Assembly (NCBI GenBank): GCA_028688175.1
Contig: JAQTYS010000133.1
Location: 1 to 7,215 of the forward strand
Reading direction: 5' to 3'
DNA: 7,215 nucleotides
Source of the DNA: Methanothrix sp.
Lineage (GTDB): Archaea; Halobacteriota; Methanosarcinia; Methanotrichales; Methanotrichaceae
The notes under the pieces are model-generated. The model was not told where the DNA came from, did not search any database, and worked only from the letters and a program-made list of their open reading frames with translations. A program made the position numbers and the translations under genes. Below, piece by piece: positions 1 through 6,160 of this stretch. The stretch's first letter is position 1. The number at the start of each line of letters is the position of its first letter.

Positions 1-94
1 CAATTGTCCTTATTGTGGCTTATCGATAGATCGAGATCTCAATGCTGCTCTGAATATTGCAAGACTGGGATTACAGTCTTTGGCATCAGCCTAG
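1..94 (+). CDS. tnpB: TnpB RNA-guided nuclease (IS200/IS605 family), C-terminal fragment
   Basis: Only the last 30 complete codons are in the window; the frame starts at base 2 and ends at TAG 92-94. They begin with CPYCG, the second half of the C-terminal zinc ribbon. About ten residues later comes DRDLNAALNIA, matching the conserved TnpB motif that carries the third RuvC catalytic aspartate. The protein then ends with a short RLGLQSLASA tail. TnpB family proteins are RNA-guided DNA nucleases whose guide RNA overlaps the 3' end of the gene and the element's right end. The fragment shows no frameshift, but whether the upstream part is intact cannot be judged. The family assignment is firm because two conserved motifs occur in the right order and spacing; the full-length state is unknown. 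Confidence 0.85.
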   Translation, partial: NCPYCGLSIDRDLNAALNIARLGLQSLASA

Positions 95-97
95 ATG

Positions 98-117
98 CCC
101 GCCAATTCATTGGCGGG
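98..117 (+). repeat. Subterminal hairpin in the right end of the IS200/IS605-type element
   Basis: CCCGCCAAT (98-106) is followed by two bases and then its exact reverse complement ATTGGCGGG (109-117). This folds as an 8-bp GC-rich stem with a 4-base loop. It starts four bases after the tnpB stop. That is where right-end hairpins for TnpA recognition and the 3' stem of a TnpB guide RNA normally lie. There is no following T tract, so a simple terminator is less likely. Confidence 0.7.
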
Positions 118-193
118 AGTGGTCACCAATCCTTATAGCCCAACCGCGAGGAGCTTCTATCATGGCCGGAGCAACAGAGAAAGCCGTAGGTTT

Positions 194-361
194 ATGCATT
201 ACGAATCCACACCTGATTTTGACGCCAATTTTCTGAAACTTGTCATTGTCTACAGAATTAAGGGCGATAAAGTTCAATTTTTATATGTAGATCATCACGA
301 TTCAGTTTACGAAAGATCGGCAGAGATCCTAGAAGAGATAGAACAAGAAGAGGAATCTTAA
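194..361 (+). CDS. Short RelE/ParE-like toxin remnant, apparently internally deleted
   Basis: This 55-codon ORF starts at ATG 194. The same frame is open back to ATG 95, but that extension reads through the insertion-sequence hairpin, so I prefer 194. The first half (YESTPDFDANFLK) resembles the opening strand and helix of RelE/ParE-fold mRNA-interferase toxins. The second half (IVYRIKGDKVQFLYVDHHD, then SVYE) resembles their last two strands, where the family usually shows a Y-R-I-x-Y core and an H-x-x-x-Y end. Members are commonly 85-100 residues, so roughly 30-40 central residues (helix 2 and strand 2) seem absent. The tail is very acidic. No antitoxin gene is visible; one may lie beyond the insertion sequence or be lost. 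No strong ribosome site precedes it. It is probably a decayed toxin gene beside the insertion. The family call rests on motif resemblance only. Confidence 0.4.
   Translation: MHYESTPDFDANFLKLVIVYRIKGDKVQFLYVDHHDSVYERSAEILEEIEQEEES
279..286 (+). promoter_or_regulatory. Possible TATA box for tyrA
   Basis: TTTATATG, inside a longer A/T-rich run, resembles the archaeal TATA box. Initiation about 25 bases downstream would give a leader of roughly 90-100 bases before the ATG at 403. It lies inside the toxin-remnant ORF and has no clear purine-rich BRE, so this is tentative. Confidence 0.22.
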
Positions 362-386
362 AGGCATCTTCGTAACCAAATGAGAT

Positions 387-398
387 GGAGGACGAGGG
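387..398 (+). promoter_or_regulatory. Ribosome binding site deciding the tyrA start
   Basis: GGAGG (387-391) and GAGGG (394-398) stand 11 and 4 bases before ATG 403. Nothing comparable precedes the in-frame ATG at 385, which itself overlaps this segment. This supports the shorter protein. Confidence 0.55.
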
Positions 399-402
399 CA
401 GA

Positions 403-1311
403 ATGGCGAGCATACTGATTTTGGGTGGCACAGGGGAGACCGGTTCCTGGTTTGCCCGATACTTTAAGGAAAAAGGATTTGATGTGGCGGTCTGGGGTCC
501 AAGCGGCAAGGTGGAGGTAGCAAAGCAGCTGGGAGTACGCTATGCAAAGGACATGATGCAGGAAGTTGAAAAAAGCGACATTGTCCTGGTCAGTGTGCTT
601 ATCGAGAAGACCGTGGATATCATTCGCGAGGTTGCGCCTCACATGCATCCCGGCAGCCTGATCATGGATGTAACCTCCATCAAGTCCGATCCTGTGAAGG
701 CCATGAAGACCTATGCCCCAAAAGGGGTGGAGGTTTTGGGCACGCACCCCATGTTTGGGCCCACCATGCCGACGCTTCGCGGCCAGACCATCATCCTCAC
801 GCCTGTAGAAGGTAAGACGGGAAAATGGCTTTCAATCATGCAGTCGCTCTTCGCGGCAGACGGAGCGCACGTGGAAATCCTGGATGCAGAGGAGCACGAT
901 GAGATTATGGCGGTGGTGCAGGCCTTAACTCATTTTGCCTACATCGGTATAGGAGCGGCACTGCGCACTCTGGACTTTGATGTGCAAAGATCGAGGAAAT
1001 TCATGTCTCCGGTCTATGAGATCATGATCGATTTTGTGGGCCGAATTCTGGACCAGAAGCCGGAGCTTTATGCCTCTATCCAGAAGAATCCCAAGGCTGC
1101 CGCTGTTCGCCAGACTTTTGTGGCGGAATGCATGCGGCTTAGTGAAAAAGCAGATGCAGGGGATCTGGAGGGCTTCAAGCAGATAATGGTGGAAGCGGCC
1201 AGGCACTATAGTGGAACACATGAGGCTCTGGAGAGGTCGGACCGGGTGATCAACGCGCGAATCGGTGAGAAAGAAAAAGCATGCGCGCCCCAAAATGACG
1301 ATGCTCTCTAA
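403..1311 (+). CDS. tyrA: Prephenate dehydrogenase (tyrosine biosynthesis)
   Basis: Cytoplasmic enzyme that oxidatively decarboxylates prephenate to 4-hydroxyphenylpyruvate with NAD(P)+, the step committing to tyrosine. From ATG 403 the protein has 302 residues. It opens directly with the dinucleotide-binding strand and loop ILGGTGETG (residues 5-14). It then has DVTSIKSD (about 89-96), the family signature GTHPMFGP (about 113-120) whose His is the known catalytic base in TyrA enzymes, and QALTHF (about 173-178) in the helical dimerisation domain. No ACT or chorismate mutase domain is fused, as is usual for archaeal stand-alone TyrA. An in-frame ATG at 385 would add six residues, but GGAGG and GAGGG lie after it and just before 403, and family N-termini start at the first strand, so 403 is preferred. 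The gene stands alone between the toxin remnant and the convergent trkH. Confidence 0.93.
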   Translation: MASILILGGTGETGSWFARYFKEKGFDVAVWGPSGKVEVAKQLGVRYAKDMMQEVEKSDIVLVSVLIEKTVDIIREVAPHMHPGSLIMDVTSIKSDPVKAMKTYAPKGVEVLGTHPMFGPTMPTLRGQTIILTPVEGKTGKWLSIMQSLFAADGAHVEILDAEEHDEIMAVVQALTHFAYIGIGAALRTLDFDVQRSRKFMSPVYEIMIDFVGRILDQKPELYASIQKNPKAAAVRQTFVAECMRLSEKADAGDLEGFKQIMVEAARHYSGTHEALERSDRVINARIGEKEKACAPQNDDAL

Positions 1312-1341
1312 AACCGAAATTATGCTATTTTATTTCTTCCA
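1312..1341 (+). terminator. T-rich tract at the convergent tyrA/trkH junction
   Basis: After the tyrA stop the plus strand becomes T-rich (CTATTTTATTTCTT, 1325-1338) with no hairpin. Archaeal termination commonly uses oligo-T tracts without a stem, so this may end tyrA transcription. The tract overlaps the last codons of the convergent trkH, and only 18 bases separate the two stop codons. Assignment is by composition alone. Confidence 0.3.
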
Positions 1342-2898
1342 AAACTCCGGCACCAGCAGCATAAGGGCGGTCACTATCTCCAGCCGACCGATCCACATGC
1401 AAAAAAAGAGCAACATCTTTCCGGCGGGATGAACTTCAGCAAAGCTTAACATCGGTCCAACGCTGCCAAACCCCGGCCCGGCGTTTCCCAGCGTAGTCGC
1501 CACTGCTGAAAGGATAGATTCAATGTTCATGCGCGGATCATCGTAGCAGATGATGGCCAGGAGCAGCGAGGCTACGGCGAAGATGAATATATACGTGGCT
1601 ACGAAGATATTGCTGGGCCTCAGCACCTCGTCCTTAACTGAAATTCCCCCCAGCTTCAGAGGAATCACTGCCTTGGGGTGCAGAGAATGAAGCAGCTCGC
1701 GGTAGACGCTTTTTAAAACCAGCAGTATTCTTACCACCTTAATGGCTCCGCCTGTGGAACCGGCACACGCTCCAATGATCATGAGCAGCAGCAGAGTGAA
1801 TTTGGCCGCCGCGGTCCACTGATCGAAATCCGTCGTGGCAAAACCGGTGGTGGTCATGACGGAGACCACCTGGAAGCCAGCTAGCTGGATCTTGCGTATG
1901 ATGTCCCCCTGCAGGCCGCCCCAGAAAACAATAATCGTGGTAGTCGCCAGGACTATCAAGCTGTAAAATCGAAACTCTGCGTCCTTGAAAAGAGCCTTCC
2001 TATCGGAGTTTATCATTCTGTAATGCAGGGCGAAGTTGGCCCCGGCTAAAAACATGAACAATGTGATGATGCCATCAACAATCCCGCTTTTGTAAGCGGC
2101 TATGCTGAGGGCCTGAGGAGAGAAACCCCCCGTGGCCATGGAGGCAAAAGTATTGCAGAGCGAGTCGAAGAGGGGCATTCCTACCGCATAGAGGAGCACG
2201 ATCTCAGCCACGGTCATAAAGATGTAGACCACCCAGAGCACCCGCGCGGTCTGCTTTATGCGCGGAGTGAGTGCATCCTTATCCGGACCTGGCACCTCTG
2301 CTCGGTAGAGCTGTCGTCCAGCCACTCCCAGACGAGGCAATATAGCCACGAATAATAGTATTATGCCCATTCCCCCCAGCCACTGGGCAAAAGACCTCCA
2401 AAAGAGCAGCCCCATATAAGTCTCATCAGGGCTGCGGCTGATTTGCAGCCATGTGCTGTTGGCAATCAGGATCCTTGCGCTATTCTCCAGTTGGTGCGCC
2501 AGGCTGCTGTTGGCCAGAGCTCTGTCGATGATCCAGTAACCTTCTGCATTTGACTGCGTAAGTATGGAGGAGCCGGTAGTGGTAAAGGCCGACATGGATT
2601 CAAATAAACCATCGATGAGGCTGGTTCCCAGGAAGATGTAAGGCAGAGCGCCGAAAAATGCCGCACCCAGCCAGCCCAAAGAGACAAGGGCAAAGCCCTC
2701 TTTGAGACCCGGCTCCTCGCCCGAAGAGAGCCGTCCCAGAGCAATTCCGAAGGCCAGAGTGAGAAGAGATGTCACAGCAAAGGCAATCACGCCGCCAGTC
2801 TCTGCATAATAGGCAGCAACAGCTCCGGGTATAAGCAGCAAGACCGCTAAAATCTTAAGAAGCGAGGCAAAAAGCCGAAGAAATACCCTGATCCTCAT
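1330..2898 (-). CDS. trkH: TrkH-type potassium uptake channel subunit (second copy, downstream of trkA)
   Basis: Membrane pore subunit for K+ uptake, expected to work as a dimer gated by a TrkA ring. The 522 residues carry all four membrane-loop-membrane repeats. The selectivity-filter loops are TTTGSS (about 107-112), MATGGFSPQ (254-262), TTTGFATTDFD (349-359) and TLGNAGPGFG (469-478). The gating-region motif CAGSTGGAIKVVR (378-390) and the C-terminal GRLEI helix are also present. The protein is longer than bacterial TrkH (about 485), mostly through an extra hydrophilic segment at about 114-160, between filter loop 1 and FWRSFAQWLGG. That segment should face outward and holds two N-x-S/T sequons (N130, N147). 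The ATG at 2898 follows a GGTGAT ribosome site. A 106-base gap with its own TATA-like box separates it from trkA, so it may be transcribed both with and apart from that gene. Identity is firm; the trkH/ktrB style of name follows the partner trkA. Confidence 0.95.
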   Translation of the reverse strand: MRIRVFLRLFASLLKILAVLLLIPGAVAAYYAETGGVIAFAVTSLLTLAFGIALGRLSSGEEPGLKEGFALVSLGWLGAAFFGALPYIFLGTSLIDGLFESMSAFTTTGSSILTQSNAEGYWIIDRALANSSLAHQLENSARILIANSTWLQISRSPDETYMGLLFWRSFAQWLGGMGIILLFVAILPRLGVAGRQLYRAEVPGPDKDALTPRIKQTARVLWVVYIFMTVAEIVLLYAVGMPLFDSLCNTFASMATGGFSPQALSIAAYKSGIVDGIITLFMFLAGANFALHYRMINSDRKALFKDAEFRFYSLIVLATTTIIVFWGGLQGDIIRKIQLAGFQVVSVMTTTGFATTDFDQWTAAAKFTLLLLMIIGACAGSTGGAIKVVRILLVLKSVYRELLHSLHPKAVIPLKLGGISVKDEVLRPSNIFVATYIFIFAVASLLLAIICYDDPRMNIESILSAVATTLGNAGPGFGSVGPMLSFAEVHPAGKMLLFFCMWIGRLEIVTALMLLVPEFWKK

Positions 2899-2906
2899 TG
2901 AACAAT

Positions 2907-2912
2907 ATCACC
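2907..2912 (-). promoter_or_regulatory. GGTGAT ribosome binding site of the downstream trkH
   Basis: On the minus strand GGTGAT lies 8 bases before the ATG at 2898 and matches the anti-Shine-Dalgarno end of archaeal 16S rRNA (ATCACC). A second GGAGG-type site at about 2930-2936 abuts an out-of-frame ATG and is probably not used. Confidence 0.55.
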
Positions 2913-2965
2913 CTTGGGGGCCGGGGTGCATCCTCCTTTTGTCGGCAACTCTCCGTTCACCCTGC

Positions 2966-2973
2966 TATAAAAA
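2966..2973 (-). promoter_or_regulatory. Candidate TATA box for the downstream trkH
   Basis: The minus strand reads TTTTTATA here, inside an A/T-rich patch in an otherwise GC-rich spacer. It lies about 70 bases before the trkH ATG. Initiation about 25 bases downstream would leave a leader of roughly 45 bases holding the GGTGAT site. This would let the second trkH be expressed independently of trkA. Confidence 0.35.
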
Positions 2974-2986
2974 TATGTGCCTGGAC

Positions 2987-3016
2987 TGAAATCAGGATAT
3001 GAAATCAGGATATGAA
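2987..3016. repeat. 13-bp tandem duplication across the trkA stop codon
   Basis: TGAAATCAGGATA occurs twice head to tail (2987-2999 and 3000-3012), followed by TGAA, which starts a third copy. On the minus strand the repeat covers the last trkA codons (TTC ATA TCC TGA) and then copies them after the stop. It looks like a slippage-type duplication and leaves the protein end unchanged. Confidence 0.85.
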
Positions 3017-4324
3017 GAGCTTCTTTACCTTGGCGACGACCTCGGGCATGGACATAACAAATACGCGGTCACCTTCTTTGACCTTAAAGCCATCATCGGG
3101 CATCATCGGCCGTCCATCTCTCAAGATCATGCCCACCATGGAGTCCTTGGGCAGTTCTTTGGAGACGCTCTTTCCTATGATTTTAGCTCCTGCCTTGGCT
3201 ATGAAATCCACCAGCTCCATTCTCTCGTCGCTCAGGGTTATCACCTCTTCTCCTCCGCTTACCCTTTGCAGCACGGCATCAGCAGTTACCTGACCGGGGC
3301 TGACGGCTCTGTCTACTCCCACCAGCTCGAAGAGCTTTATGTAATCATATCTGTTTACTCGAGAGAGGATTTTTTTGGCACCCAGTTGCTTGGCAAGCAG
3401 TGAGCAGAGCAGGTTCTTTTCATCCAGGCCGGTGACAGCGAAGACCACATCCATGAACTCTGCACCCTCTTCTCTCAAGAGCGAAATATCGGTTCCGTCT
3501 CCATTGAGGATCATTGTACGGGAGAGCTTGTCTGCAATCTCCCTGCACCGCTCTGTATTCACTTCGATCAGTTTCACATCCAGCCCCATCTTCTCCAGCC
3601 GGCTGGCCAGATAAAATCCAACCATTCCGCCTCCGACGATCAGGGCCTTATGTGGTGAGGACTCTTCGTGAAGCATTCTTCTCAATTCCGGAAGCGATTT
3701 CGGGTCGCAAAGGAGGAAGAGATGATCATCGGAAATGATCAGATCTCCTTTCGTAGGTATGCTGACATCACCTTTTCTGTTTATAGCCATGATTTTGCAG
3801 CCATCCGGAAGGTTGACATTGACCTCTCCGACTGGCCCCTGAAGAGGCATTTCTTCAGTGACCTTGAACTCAATCAACTCTACCTTGCCTCCAGCCAGCT
3901 CCCTATCCAGGAGCATAGACGGAAAATACAGAGATCTAGCCAGATCTTCAGCCATGGCCAGCTCCGGACAGATCATATAGCTTATGCCTATCTCTTTTCG
4001 ATCCTGAACAGGCTGATCAATGTACTCCGGATTGCTGACTCTGGCAATGGTCTGGCGCACACCTAGATGGCTGGCTATGATGCAGGTGATTACATTCACC
4101 TCATCGTTGCCGGTAACAGCCGCTACTATGTCCGCTTTATTGATGCCGGCCATAATGAGCAGACGGGCGTTGGCGGAATTGCCCTGCAAGACCTTCACGT
4201 CCATGTCCTGCAGCCTGGCGCAGGCTGCAGGATCCTTGTCTATAACGGTTACATCATGATCCGCGTAAAGCTCGCTGGCTATGAGAAAACCTACCTCGCC
4301 AGCTCCGGTAATTAGAATACGCAT
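3005..4324 (-). CDS. trkA: TrkA, NAD-binding regulatory subunit of the Trk potassium transporter
   Basis: Cytoplasmic peripheral protein that forms a gating ring under TrkH and couples nucleotide binding to K+ uptake. Its 439 residues are close to the 458 of E. coli TrkA and show the full double arrangement. RCK-N 1 has GAGEVG (7-12) with the ribose-binding acid in VIDKD (about 29). RCK-C 1 spans about 145-215. RCK-N 2 has GGGMVG (231-236) with acid E254, and RCK-C 2 spans about 360-435 (DFIAKAGAKIIGKSV and GDRVFVM). Both dinucleotide sites look intact. The ATG at 4324 has a GGAGGA ribosome site inside the last codons of the upstream trkH, and the two genes are separated by one base, so they are surely co-transcribed and probably translationally coupled. 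RCK-C domains of some relatives bind cyclic di-AMP, but no binding residues can be assigned here. Confidence 0.95.
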   Translation of the reverse strand: MRILITGAGEVGFLIASELYADHDVTVIDKDPAACARLQDMDVKVLQGNSANARLLIMAGINKADIVAAVTGNDEVNVITCIIASHLGVRQTIARVSNPEYIDQPVQDRKEIGISYMICPELAMAEDLARSLYFPSMLLDRELAGGKVELIEFKVTEEMPLQGPVGEVNVNLPDGCKIMAINRKGDVSIPTKGDLIISDDHLFLLCDPKSLPELRRMLHEESSPHKALIVGGGMVGFYLASRLEKMGLDVKLIEVNTERCREIADKLSRTMILNGDGTDISLLREEGAEFMDVVFAVTGLDEKNLLCSLLAKQLGAKKILSRVNRYDYIKLFELVGVDRAVSPGQVTADAVLQRVSGGEEVITLSDERMELVDFIAKAGAKIIGKSVSKELPKDSMVGMILRDGRPMMPDDGFKVKEGDRVFVMSMPEVVAKVKKLFIS

Positions 4325-4325
4325 G

Positions 4326-5888
4326 TTATTTCCTCCATAGTTCTGGAATAAATAATAAGAATATGGGCATCATCTCCAGCCGTCCAATGTACATAGCAAA
4401 GAAGCCGATCATCTTGGCAGCATTTGACATTTGCGACCAATCAAAGGCAATAATGCCAAAGCCCGGACCCACGCCACCCATACAGGAGGCTATTGCCGAG
4501 GACACGACGGTGAGGTCAATTCGCGAATCACCTGACGAGACCATGGCCAGGACCAGAGAAAGCGCCAACCAGACTGCCAGATAGAAGAAGGAGTAGAAGA
4601 GCATGGGCCGGAGAACCTCTTCCGAAACTCGAGCCTCACCCAGACGAACTGACATCACAGCATGGGGATGAATCATATGGCGAAGTTCGTTATAAGCATA
4701 CTTGCAGCCCACCAGAAGCCGTCCTACTTTAATGCCTCCGGCGGTCGAGCCGACGCACCCCCCGATGAGCATGACCATGATCATAGCCAGCTTAGCAGCA
4801 GTAGACCATTTATCGTAATCCAGGGAATTGACAAAGCCGCATGTTCCCATGAATGAAATTACCTGGAACGATGCAAACCGGAAGCGCTCTGCGAGGCCCC
4901 CATCTATCCCGCCAAAGAAGAGCAGGACTGCGGTGGCGATGGCCAGGATGGTGATCATGAACCTGAATTCTTCATCCTTGAACCAGGCCAGCCGATCTGA
5001 GGTGAGGACTTTGTAGTGCAGTGTGAAGCTGGACATCCCCAGGACGATAAAAACGGCGACAACTGCCTCGATTATGGGGCTGGTGTAAGCGACGAGACTG
5101 GATGCCTGGGGAGAGAAGCCGCCTGTCGCCAGTGTGGAAAATGCCGTGCATACTGCATCATAAAAAGGCATTCCTGCAGCGTAAAGCAGTATTATTTGCA
5201 GTCCGTTTAAGAGCAGATACACCTTCCAGAGAATTCTGGCAGTGGCTGTGGCCCGCGGCGTGATGGTATCCTTGCTGGGCCCAACAGTCTCGGCTCGGTA
5301 GAGCTGGCGACCAGCCACGCGCAGTTGGGGAAAGATGGCCACAACCATCAAAATTATGCCCAAACCTCCGATGAGTTGCTGGAAGGAGCGCCAGAAGAGC
5401 AGGCCGTAAAATGTCTGACTATCTACGGTCCGGAAGGCGATATTGTAGCCTGCCATGTCGCCGGTCACTCCATTGATAAGAGCGGCACAGATACTATTAT
5501 TGACCTGAGTGGAATTGACAATATAGTACCCCAGGGCGTTTGACTCAACAAGAATTGTAGCACCGGTTGCCGAGAAGCCCGATACGGATTCAAAGAGAGC
5601 ATCGACCGGCCCCAGGCCCAGAAATGCAAAGGGCAAAGACCCGAAGAACGTGGCAGCAAGCCATCCCAAAGAGACGGCGGCAAAGGCTTCTTTGCCACCC
5701 ACATCTCCTTTTGTTCCCAGCCTACTGAGGATAATGCCTGTGCCTATGGATAAGAGAGAGGTCAGGGCAAAGGCGGCAATCCCACTTGTTTCATGGTAGT
5801 AAGCCGAGACTATTCCCGGCACCAAGAGCAACAAACCCATGATCTTCAGCACAGTGCCGATGATATCAAAGACGATTCGAAGCTTCAC
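4326..5888 (-). CDS. trkH: TrkH-type potassium uptake channel subunit (first copy, upstream of trkA)
   Basis: Membrane K+ channel subunit paralogous to the trkH at 1330-2898 and similar along its whole length. The 520 residues include filter loops SATGAT (106-111), LATGGFSPQ (253-261), GTCGFVNSLD (348-357) and CMGGVGPGFG (469-478). The gating-region motif CVGSTAGGIKVGR (378-390) and the GRLEM helix near the C-terminus are present. Loop 3 is diverged: Cys stands before the filter Gly, where the paralog has Thr. Like its paralog it has an extra exofacial segment (about 113-160) between loop 1 and FWRSFQQLIGG, with sequons at N125 and N130. The start is GTG 5888, eight bases after AGGAGGA. It leads the trkH-trkA unit and lies one base before trkA, so it is the likely primary partner of TrkA. 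The 272-base gap upstream separates it from the KdpD-like gene. Confidence 0.95.
   Translation of the reverse strand: MKLRIVFDIIGTVLKIMGLLLLVPGIVSAYYHETSGIAAFALTSLLSIGTGIILSRLGTKGDVGGKEAFAAVSLGWLAATFFGSLPFAFLGLGPVDALFESVSGFSATGATILVESNALGYYIVNSTQVNNSICAALINGVTGDMAGYNIAFRTVDSQTFYGLLFWRSFQQLIGGLGIILMVVAIFPQLRVAGRQLYRAETVGPSKDTITPRATATARILWKVYLLLNGLQIILLYAAGMPFYDAVCTAFSTLATGGFSPQASSLVAYTSPIIEAVVAVFIVLGMSSFTLHYKVLTSDRLAWFKDEEFRFMITILAIATAVLLFFGGIDGGLAERFRFASFQVISFMGTCGFVNSLDYDKWSTAAKLAMIMVMLIGGCVGSTAGGIKVGRLLVGCKYAYNELRHMIHPHAVMSVRLGEARVSEEVLRPMLFYSFFYLAVWLALSLVLAMVSSGDSRIDLTVVSSAIASCMGGVGPGFGIIAFDWSQMSNAAKMIGFFAMYIGRLEMMPIFLLFIPELWRK
4331..4336 (-). promoter_or_regulatory. GGAGGA ribosome binding site of trkA inside the trkH 3' end
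   Basis: On the minus strand GGAGGA stands 6 bases before the trkA ATG and overlaps the Trp-Arg codons closing trkH. Ribosomes finishing trkH would release next to the trkA start, suggesting coupled translation and matched subunit output. Confidence 0.7.
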
Positions 5889-6160
5889 TCTCCCTTTCCT
5901 CCTAATTCAAGCTCGATATTTCGGCAAAAGGAGCGGAGAACTAGGTTCGAGCATATGGGAATAGATGCAACTTGCTAAGAAAAATGTTCTCTCCTGCAAA
6001 GCGTAGCAGCCTCCATTGGTATTCATCCTGGCACATATGGATTTGCCGCCAACGTATCTCATCAAGATAAAATGGTCGCTTAAATTTTTCAAGGTTTCAA
6101 ACCTCTATCTGAAGCTCGCTGTCATAGAGATCTTGGAATATAAGAGTTTTGTTTGATTCA
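5889..6160 (-). other. Gap between the KdpD-like gene and the trkH-trkA unit
   Basis: These 272 bases hold no convincing gene. A 61-codon minus-strand frame (6092-5907) has no recognisable motif or ribosome site and uses a TTG start. Just after the KdpD-like stop, the minus strand reads CTTATATT (about 6137-6144) after an A-rich stretch, a possible TATA/BRE pair that would give a leader of over 200 bases. An imperfect hairpin follows (CTCTAT at 6129-6124 pairing with ATAGAG at 6108-6103, with a small inner stem). A/T-rich patches near 6081-6090 and 6064-6072 are alternative TATA candidates. Near the trkH start there is a spaced inverted repeat, GCTCGA (5911-5916) and TCGAGC (5947-5952). Regulatory roles are guesses. 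Confidence 0.35.
5897..5903 (-). promoter_or_regulatory. AGGAGGA ribosome binding site fixing the GTG start of the upstream trkH
   Basis: A near-perfect Shine-Dalgarno sequence lies 8 bases before GTG 5888. It supports the GTG start over internal ATGs, and the resulting N-terminus aligns with that of the paralog (MKLR against MRIR). Confidence 0.7.

Larger units (their letters stand above)
1..126 (+). mobile_element. Right end of an IS200/IS605-group (TnpB-type) element, left part outside window
   Basis: This is the 3' terminus of an insertion sequence. It holds the last codons of tnpB (stop at 92-94), a perfect GC-rich hairpin at 98-117, and the short tail AGTGGTCAC (118-126). In the IS200/IS605 group a subterminal hairpin lies just inside the right cleavage site, and elements of this group often end in a tail of this type. 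I therefore place the right boundary near 126. That base is inferred from the pattern, not shown: no left end, tnpA or empty site is visible. The ORF opening at the ATG at 95 runs through the hairpin, which argues against translation starting there. Confidence 0.6.

Noticed and set aside
95..193. N-terminal extension of the short toxin-like ORF, beginning at ATG 95
   Set aside because: The ATG lies directly after the tnpB stop and the reading runs through the insertion-sequence hairpin and probable right end. The residues resemble nothing, and no ribosome site precedes it.
385..402. Earlier in-frame ATG of tyrA
   Set aside because: It would add six charged residues before the first strand of the fold, and the ribosome site lies downstream of it.
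358..747. Long minus-strand frame opposite tyrA, and similar frames opposite trkA and both trkH genes
   Set aside because: Shadows of well-supported genes: no family motifs, no ribosome sites, and residue composition typical of antisense reading in GC-rich coding DNA.
2908..2931. Seven-codon minus-strand leader peptide (MHPGPQG) before the downstream trkH
   Set aside because: Its ATG abuts the GGAGG with no spacing, and the frame has no regulatory codon run. The overlap of its stop with the trkH ribosome site is suggestive but easily due to chance.
5907..6092. 61-codon minus-strand ORF between the KdpD-like gene and trkH
   Set aside because: TTG start, no ribosome site, no recognisable motif and uneven composition; it ends 19 bases before the trkH start and overlaps likely control sequence.
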